Positions 58,273-64,000 of a stretch of 64,000 bases of DNA are shown piece after piece. Each line of letters begins with the position of its first letter. Within the stretch, counting starts at the first letter, position 1. The stretch spans positions 7,860,398 to 7,924,397 of the forward strand of contig NC_066562.1 of the NCBI RefSeq assembly GCF_024679095.1, written 5' to 3'. The translations under genes and the position numbers were made by a program. Below the pieces are notes generated by a model, which saw only the letters and a program-made list of their open reading frames with translations, was not told the origin of the DNA and searched no databases. This stretch comes from Eriocheir sinensis. Taxonomy: Eukaryota > Arthropoda > Malacostraca > Decapoda > Varunidae.

Positions 58273-58490
58273 AATCAGCTCCGAATATATGAGTTTTTTT
58301 TTGTGTGTGTATCTATTTTATCCGTAATATATATCGTGTTTTTTTATTACCCTTTTTATATTACCGTGTTTTATTGGTGTTTAAAGCCCCGTGTGATATT
58401 ATGTATACACAGGGTGGGTCTGTAGGCCGCTCCCGAGTCACGTTTTTGGCAGAGTTTGCGATGAAAAGTTATGAAAAACGGCGGGGAGAT
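58272..58490. other. T-rich to ordinary spacer
   Basis: T-rich to 58380, then GGGTGGGTCTGTAGGCCGCT near 58412. No gene is recognised. Confidence 0.5.
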
Positions 58491-58494
58491 GATC

Positions 58495-58985
58495 TGTATG
58501 TGTGGGGTGGGACGGGTAGGGGTGTTTGTGGGTGGGTGGTGTATGTTTGTTTGTGTGTGCGTGTGTATGTGCTGTGGGAGGGGATGGGAGGGTATTTCTG
58601 GGGGGGGGGGTGTATGTTTGTTTGTGTGTGTTTGTGCGTGTGTGTGTGTGTGTGCAGGGGGGGGGGGGGATGGTAGGGTGTTTGTGGGGATGGGATGTTT
58701 GTTTGTGTGTGTGTGTTTGTGTATGTGTAGGGGGAAGGTGGGAGGGTGTTTCTTGATGGGTTGTGCGTGTGTTTGTGTGTTTTTGTGTGTGTATGTGCTA
58801 GGAGAATGGGTTAGAGGGCATTTCTGGACGTAATTTATGTTTGTTTGTGTGTTTGTGTGTGTGTGTGTATGTGCTGTGGGAGGAGGTGGGAGCTTATTTT
58901 TGGGGGAGATGCATGTTTGTTTGTGTGTTTGTGTGTGTGGAGGGAGGGGGTAGGTTATTTGGGGGGGTTGTTTGCTTGTTTACTT
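58495..58985. repeat. 71-82 bp G/T-rich minisatellite, about 6 copies
   Basis: ATGTTTGTTTGTGTGTG recurs near 58544, 58616, 58698, 58839 and 58915. TATGTGCTGTGGGAGGGG and G-runs of up to 12 form the rest of the unit. The plus strand contains almost no C. Confidence 0.88.
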
Positions 58986-59076
58986 GTTTATTTGTTTGTG
59001 TGTATTAACTTTTCGTGTGTTTTTTACTTTTCATATGTTTTGGGGAGGCTGTTCGTCTTTCCTCAACGCTTGTTAA

Positions 59077-59136
<60 letters not shown>
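59077..59136. repeat. (ATT)n microsatellite
   Basis: About 20 ATT triplets. Confidence 0.96.
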
Positions 59137-59201
59137 GTTGTTGTTTCTTGATTTATTTCCCTTGTATATTGTTGTAGTTGATGGTCATGGTGGTCCTCTT
59201 T

Positions 59202-59232
<31 letters not shown>

Positions 59233-59270
59233 GACTGCAGCAGCAGCAACAACAACAACAACAACAACAA
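59202..59270. repeat. (TTG)n-(CAA)n perfect foldback
   Basis: TTG triplets 59202-59232, GACTGCAGCAGCAG, then CAA triplets 59247-59270. The two arms are complementary with a loop of about 14 bases. Confidence 0.94.
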
Positions 59271-59337
59271 GCGTAACAGGATAATTGCCTTAACGTTTGA
59301 CATTTAATCTATTTTTTGCTTTACCGCTTGACCTCCT

Positions 59338-59338
<1 letters not shown>

Positions 59339-59377
<39 letters not shown>

Positions 59378-59382
59378 AAACA

Positions 59383-59435
<53 letters not shown>

Positions 59436-59489
59436 CACTACATTACCACCCCTATCTTCCCTACCACCACCACCACCACCACCACCACC
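59339..59489. repeat. (CAA)n-(CTA)n-(CCA)n triplet series
   Basis: CAA to about 59375, CTA 59382-59426, CCA 59426-59437 and 59463-59489. Consecutive triplets differ by one base, suggesting serial mutation and re-expansion. Confidence 0.94.
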
Positions 59490-59917
59490 CATATCCCAAC
59501 AAATATATTTCACAGCGCTGGAAGGCCAAGGGGCAAACCCGTCTATATGTACGTTCGTTATTCCCTTGATTCCAAAGGTTTTAACGCGCGGGGGCAGACT
59601 TTATATCATTCGACTTTTTTCAGTATACATATTTTTTTTTCCATATATTAATTTTTCTGTTGTGTGTCTGTTTGGTTATTATTATTTTCATAGTTTCCAT
59701 TTATTTTGTATACTTTTTTCATATATATGTTTTTATTTCTTCATTATTTTTCCTTATTTTTTTATTTTCAGTCTTTTTAGTACATATTTTGATTCCATAT
59801 TAGCTTTATTTTTTTTCACTTTCTGTCTGTTATTTACTCTCATACTTTCCCTTTTTTTATGTTTAGAAGCTCCGCCTCTAAGTAAGAAGATCAGCGGCAG
59901 ATATATTTTTCTTGTTG
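59490..59917. other. Short unique then T-rich spacer
   Basis: GCTGGAAGGCCAAGGGGCAA near 59518 and AACGCGCGGGGGCAGACTTT near 59583 are ordinary sequence. From 59610 the strand is T-rich. The phrase GGGCAGACTTT also occurs near 57866. No gene. Confidence 0.5.
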
Positions 59918-59984
59918 TGTGTGTGTGTGTGTGTGTCTGTGTCTCGGAACTCATTAATTGGGTTTTCACAGTATAGCTCCTTAC

Positions 59985-60050
<66 letters not shown>

Positions 60051-60060
60051 CTCCTTCTCG
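59918..60060. repeat. (GT)n and (CT)n
   Basis: Short GT 59918-59938 and CT 59990-60047. Confidence 0.94.
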
Positions 60061-60159
60061 CTCTCACCTCCTCAACGGTCTCTCAGCATGATCCGTTGTC
60101 AGGAAAAAATTACAAAACAGGAAAATTCTGATGAAGCCGCGAGGGAAATTTTGATGACG

Positions 60160-60555
60160 GTGATGGTGAAGGAGGAGGAGGAGGAAGGTTAAGAAGAAGA
60201 AGGTGAAGAAGAAGAAGAAGGGGAGAAGAGGCGGGGGAGAAAGCAGATAATGATAATAATGACAAAAAGAAGAACAGGAACAAAAAAACAATAAGAAAAA
60301 AGAAGAAATAGAAGAAGAAAGAAACAAAAGAAAAATGAAGAAAATGGAATAAAAACAAAAAAAGTAACAAAACAGACAAAATAAAAAACACCGAAAATTC
60401 TCTCTCCCCTCTTTCCCTCATCCACTCCCCTCCCTCCCCTCCCTAAGAAAAAACAAACAAAAAAATGAAGAAGAAAAAGAATAAAAACAAAAAAGTAACA
60501 AAATAGACAAAACAAAACACCGAAAATTCTCTCTCTCCTCTTTCCCCTCATCCCC
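60160..60555. repeat. Purine-rich block with a ~130 bp duplicated unit
   Basis: AACACCGAAAATTCTCTCTC occurs near 60387 and 60517, each preceded by AAGTAACAAAA(C/T)AGACAAAA and followed by TTTCCC(C)TCATCC. GAAGAAGAAGAAGG words occur upstream. Confidence 0.85.
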
Positions 60556-60559
60556 TCTC

Positions 60560-60775
60560 CTCTCCCCCCTTCCCCTCCCTCCCCTCATCACCTGGCCCCG
60601 CTGTAGTCAATAAAGAGTCACCTGAACAAAAGCCGCGGTGGTCGTTGGAGTCGTTGGGTGTCGTGGCAAACGTTTGGGTCGACGCTCCCGCCTCCCTTCC
60701 CTTCCTCCGCCTCCCGCCCGCCCGCCCGCCCGCCTTCACTGCCCTTCGTTTTCTCTTTTGCACGAGTTTACCCTC
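60560..60775. other. CpG-dense segment with (CCCG)n
   Basis: About 16 or more CpGs fall within 60630-60750 (GCCGCGGTGGTCGTTGGAGT, GGGTCGACGCTCCCGCC, and CCCG tetramers). AATAAA occurs near 60609. This could be a small CpG island or promoter remnant, but there is no coding sequence on either side. Confidence 0.35.
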
Positions 60776-61200
60776 AAAAGTTTCTGTCTTGCTTCTCTGT
60801 TTGTGAGTGTGTTTGTGTGTGTGTGTGTGTGTTCTTGTCTTCTGTGATCTCTTTATTAACTGTTTTGTCTTCTTTGTTTCCTATTTTACGCTTTCTTTTT
60901 ATTTTCTTCTTTTTTACTTCTTAATGAGTCTTTCGTTATTTTTTTTGTCTTGCTCATGTGCTTTTATCGTGCGTGTTTTGTAGTGTGTGTGTTTTGCTTG
61001 AAGTTTTTGTCTGTTTTTATCAGTCTTTTTTTTAATTAATGTGTTTATCTATCATTTTAGAATTTCATTATTCCATGTCTTTTCCGTTTCGTTAGTGTTG
61101 TTCCTTTTCAAAATGTCTTCTTACCCACAAATATTCTTTTCTTGTTTGCTCTCTTCAAAATTGTTTACCGTTTCCTCTTTCTGTTCTCATTTCGTTATGT
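60776..61200. other. T-rich spacer
   Basis: T-rich ordinary sequence with a short GT run near 60815-60832. Nothing recognised. Confidence 0.5.
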
Positions 61201-61486
<286 letters not shown>

Positions 61487-61499
61487 TTGGTAATGGGCG

Positions 61500-61620
61500 A
61501 GTCAGGCAGTCAGTAAGTAGGTAGGTCAGTTAGTTAATAAGTTAGTGAGACATTCAGTTAGTTCATCAGTAAGTTCATTAGTTAGTTAAGCACATAGTTA
61601 GTAAGCCAAGTATTCATCAT
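61500..61620. repeat. GTTAGTTA/AGTCAGTAAG degenerate tetramer repeat
   Basis: AGGTCAGTTAGTTAATAAGT and similar GTTA/GTCA words for about 110 bp. Confidence 0.85.
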
Positions 61621-61870
61621 ATCCACCAGCAATATAATGAGCTTACCAAACTCAATAATCTGAAAGCATTGAATCGTCAGCCCGGATTTGAAAGGTGGGA
61701 CCCGGCTGACACAAGGCTATCATATGCACATCACCATTCAGCCTACGCCCCCAGACCAACGCCGCCTTCCATTCATTTACATATTATATTCACGGCCGCA
61801 TAACATTCACTCATCCAGGTGACAGCGAGTTGTGCATTCAGAGTAATCCCACCAGTAAGATCAGTCCCTT
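61621..61870. other. Ordinary-complexity segment, no assigned function
   Basis: About 250 bp of balanced sequence (GCCCGGATTTGAAAGGTGGG near 61680, CTACGCCCCCAGACCAACGC near 61743). The minus-strand frame that enters it continues into GACA repeats. I cannot support an exon. Confidence 0.45.
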
Positions 61871-61879
61871 TAATGCCGG

Positions 61880-62281
61880 ATATGACGCACAGAGAGACAG
61901 ACAGACAAGCAGATAGAGACAGACAGACAGACAAAAGAGACAAATAGAGACAGATAGACAGACAGACAGACAAAAGAGACAAATAGAGACAGATAGACAG
62001 ACAAGCACATAGACAGACAGACAGACAGAAATAGAGACAGATAGACAGACAAGCACATAGACAGACAGACAGACGGAAATAGAGACAGATAGACAGACAA
62101 GCACATAGATAGATAGACAGACAGACAGAAAAGACAGAAATAGAGACAGATAGACAGACAAGGACGTAGACAGACAGACAGACAGAAAAGACAGAAATAG
62201 AGACAGATAGACAGACAAGCACATAGATAGACAGACAGACAGACAAAAAAGTACAGAAATAGACAGATAGACAGACAAGTA

Positions 62282-62347
<66 letters not shown>

Positions 62348-62382
62348 CCCCCCGTCCCCCCCCCCCCCCCACACACACACAC
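61880..62382. repeat. GACA/GATA minisatellite, (CA)n and C-run
   Basis: GACAGATAGACAGACAAGCA and ACATAGACAGACAGACAG with AAATAGAGACAGATAG recur at 48-60 bp. CA follows at 62281-62343, a C-run at 62344-62370 and CA to 62382. Cys/Leu/Val-rich minus-strand frames are artefacts. Confidence 0.93.
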
Positions 62383-62394
62383 GTAGGTAATAAA

Positions 62395-62615
62395 CAAGGC
62401 CAATTTCAGCGTCGCACGAGCCCAGGTGTGTGACAAATGCCGAGACAGGTGACATAGGTAGGCTTGCAGGGCGGAGATGGAGCGAGCAATGCATAACAGG
62501 GAGGCTGAGTGGGAAGGCAAGGGAGGGTGACGAGGCGGGGGAGGCTGGCAGGGTGTGGGCGCCAGCAAGAGACAAGGAGAGTTGGAATTCGAGCGTGGGA
62601 GTGGCGAGAGAGGTG

Positions 62616-62616
<1 letters not shown>
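62395..62616. other. GC-rich unique segment
   Basis: GC-rich, G-biased sequence (CCAGGTGTGTGACAAATGCC near 62421, GGCGGGGGAGGCTGGCAGGG near 62534). A 96-codon frame starts at 62430 but runs into GT/GA repeat. No domain is recognised. Confidence 0.45.

Positions 62617-62660
<44 letters not shown>
62617..62660. repeat. (GT)n microsatellite
   Basis: About 22 GT dinucleotides, followed by a short GA-rich patch to 62715. Confidence 0.95.
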
Positions 62661-62661
<1 letters not shown>

Positions 62662-62734
62662 TAGAGAGAGTAAGAAATAACGGAGAGAGAGAGGGAGAGG
62701 GAGAGAGAAGGAGAGGATGAAGCAGAGGAAGATT

Positions 62735-63050
62735 ATAAGTTGAAATTGAATGGTAGGAAAAAGCAGACAGGTAGGTGATTTGACAGGGGACAGGGGGATA
62801 GAGGTAGCAGGGAACCGTCTGTTAATACCTCTCCTTATCTATTCACTACCACTCTTCTTCCTCTTCTTGTGGGTACCTTGTTCACTTATAAAAAATTGAA
62901 GGGTAGGAAAAGGCAGACAGGTAGGTGGTTTGACAGGTGACTGGGAGAGAGAGGTAGCTGTGACCCGTCTGTTAACACCTCTCCTTATCTATTCATTAAC
63001 ACTCTTCTTCCTCTTCTTCTTCTTGGTAGCTTGTTCACTTATATAAAAAA
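62735..63050. repeat. ~150 bp tandem duplication
   Basis: GGTAGGAAAA, CAGACAGGTAGGTG, CCGTCTGTTAA and ACCTCTCCTTATCTATTCA occur twice, starting near 62752 and 62902. Copies are about 85-90% alike by eye. Confidence 0.92.
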
Positions 63051-63149
63051 ATCTCCCTCTCAACTTTCCTCACTCATCTCCATTCGTGTCCGTCCGCCGC
63101 AGTCAGGGCAAGCAGGTTTTTATGATTGCGTCACTCCATCTTGCTCCTC

Positions 63150-63540
63150 CTCCTCCTCCTCCTCTCACCTGGTCTCCTTCACCCGGTCTTTCCTCTCCAC
63201 CTGGTCTCGCTTTCACCTGGTCTCACGTTCACCTGGTCTTCCCGTTCACCTGGTCTCCTCTCCCTTGTTTTTTCTGTCCCCTGTTCCTCTTCTTACCTGG
63301 TTCTCTCCTCACCTGTTCCTACCCTCACCTAGTTATCCCACCTGGTCTTCTCTCTTCACTTGGTCTACCGTTCACCTGGTCTGCTCTCCCCTAGTTTTCC
63401 TTTCCCCTTACCTGGTTCTCTCCTCACCTGGTCCTCCTCTCACTTAGTCACCCCGCCTGGTCTCCTCTCCCCTGTGTTTTCTCTCCCCTTACCTGGTCCT
63501 CCCCTCACTTAGTCACCCCACCTGGTCTCCCCTCTAGGTC
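63150..63540. repeat. CACCTGGTCT minisatellite, about 15 units
   Basis: (T)CACCTGGTCT(C) separated by 8-15 bp of T/C-rich DNA. I count about 10 CACCTG and 3 further TACCTGG words. Every CACCTG is an E-box core and, on the minus strand, a CAGGTG splice-donor-like word. Confidence 0.9.
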
Positions 63541-63599
63541 ACCCCTCCCCTCACCCTCCCGGCCATCTGTCTGTCTGTCTCACCCCATCTGTCTCTGTT

Positions 63600-63655
63600 A
63601 ATGGGACTCTAGATAACTTTACCTTTTGCCCCGGCCTGAATATGTGTTGTTTGTC

Positions 63656-63696
<41 letters not shown>

Positions 63697-64000
63697 GTTT
63701 GTGTACTGTGTGTGAGCTGCGTTGTGTTGTGATGGTTGGTTTGTGCGTTTGTTTTGTTTTGTTTTTGTTTGTTTCTATTTTCTGTTTTGTTTGTTGTGTT
63801 CTTTGTCTTGTTATTTCTTATGCTATTTCTTATGTGTTGTTTTTTTCTTTGTTACGTATTCGCTTTCTTGTTGTTTTGTACTGTTTTCTTTGCTTTCATT
63901 TGTAACGTGTTGACTTGCTTGTTTTCTTTTTTCTTTTGATGGGTGAGTTGTTTTTATTTGCTTAAGTGTTCTTCTTTGTTAATATTCACTTTGTTTTGTG
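63600..64000. other. (GT)n and T/G-rich window end
   Basis: GT 63657-63694, then TTTTGTTTTGTTTTTGTTTG-type words to 64000. No gene. Confidence 0.75.

Noticed and set aside
60126..60152. CTGATGA ... GAAA spacing reminiscent of a hammerhead ribozyme core
   Set aside because: Stem II would be only two or three pairs around GCGA, and I could not find convincing stems I and III or a cleavage triplet.
63031..63447. 138-codon frame with repeated Phe-Thr-Trp-Ser
   Set aside because: It reads through the CACCTGGTCT minisatellite; the repeated peptide appears in all three phases.

Overview
This 64 kb window reads as non-coding genomic DNA from an animal, most likely an arthropod and plausibly a decapod crustacean. 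Three things point that way. Interstitial TTAGG/CCTAA (arthropod-type telomere motif) tracts occur at four places. Very long (GA)n, (GT)n, (ATT)n and (ACT)n microsatellites are unusually dense. A short poly(A)-tailed dispersed element recurs throughout, and from memory I associate it with decapod genomes. The organism call is an inference; no gene confirms it.

I find no protein-coding gene, tRNA, rRNA or transposase/reverse-transcriptase gene that I can support. The long open frames are by-products of tandem repeats: poly-Ser/Leu, Arg/Glu, Val/Cys, Pro-rich or exactly periodic peptides. The only frame in non-repetitive sequence that deserves a look is a 79-codon minus-strand frame at 48198-48437 (hydrophobic start, cysteine-containing tail), and it is unproven.

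Layout. 0-12.2 kb is a chain of minisatellite arrays (units about 102, 77, 71, 150, 163, 173, 142 and 96 bp), broken by fragments of the dispersed element and by a 252 bp foldback MITE with TA duplications (9444-9699). 12.2-13.2 kb holds an (AT)n block with a short dispersed-repeat fragment, then about 500 bp of ordinary sequence. 13.2-17.2 kb has A-rich arrays, a 1 kb G-rich array and a CCTTA/CCTAA tract. 17.2-29.4 kb is a run of arrays (114, 108, 77, 149, 146, 150, 45 and ~145 bp units) in which two families recur in the same order. 29.4-42.5 kb is dominated by purine-only or pyrimidine-only strands. 42.6-46 kb holds a 127 bp array split by a dispersed element, long GA tracts and GGT repeats. 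46-53 kb mixes microsatellites with short unique segments. 53-56.4 kb holds an array that grew from the end of a dispersed element, then two possibly related arrays. 56.4-64 kb is CT/GT-rich, with a CpG cluster near 60.6 kb and a CACCTGGTCT minisatellite at 63.15-63.54 kb.

The main interest is how such DNA forms. One array shows its probable birth junction. One array was interrupted by a retroposon after it had formed. (GA)n tracts change strand preference near 53-56 kb. Many sequence-unrelated arrays have units close to 142-150 bp or about half that. Unit lengths and boundaries were counted by eye and should be taken as good to a few bases (arrays) or a few tens of bases (array edges).
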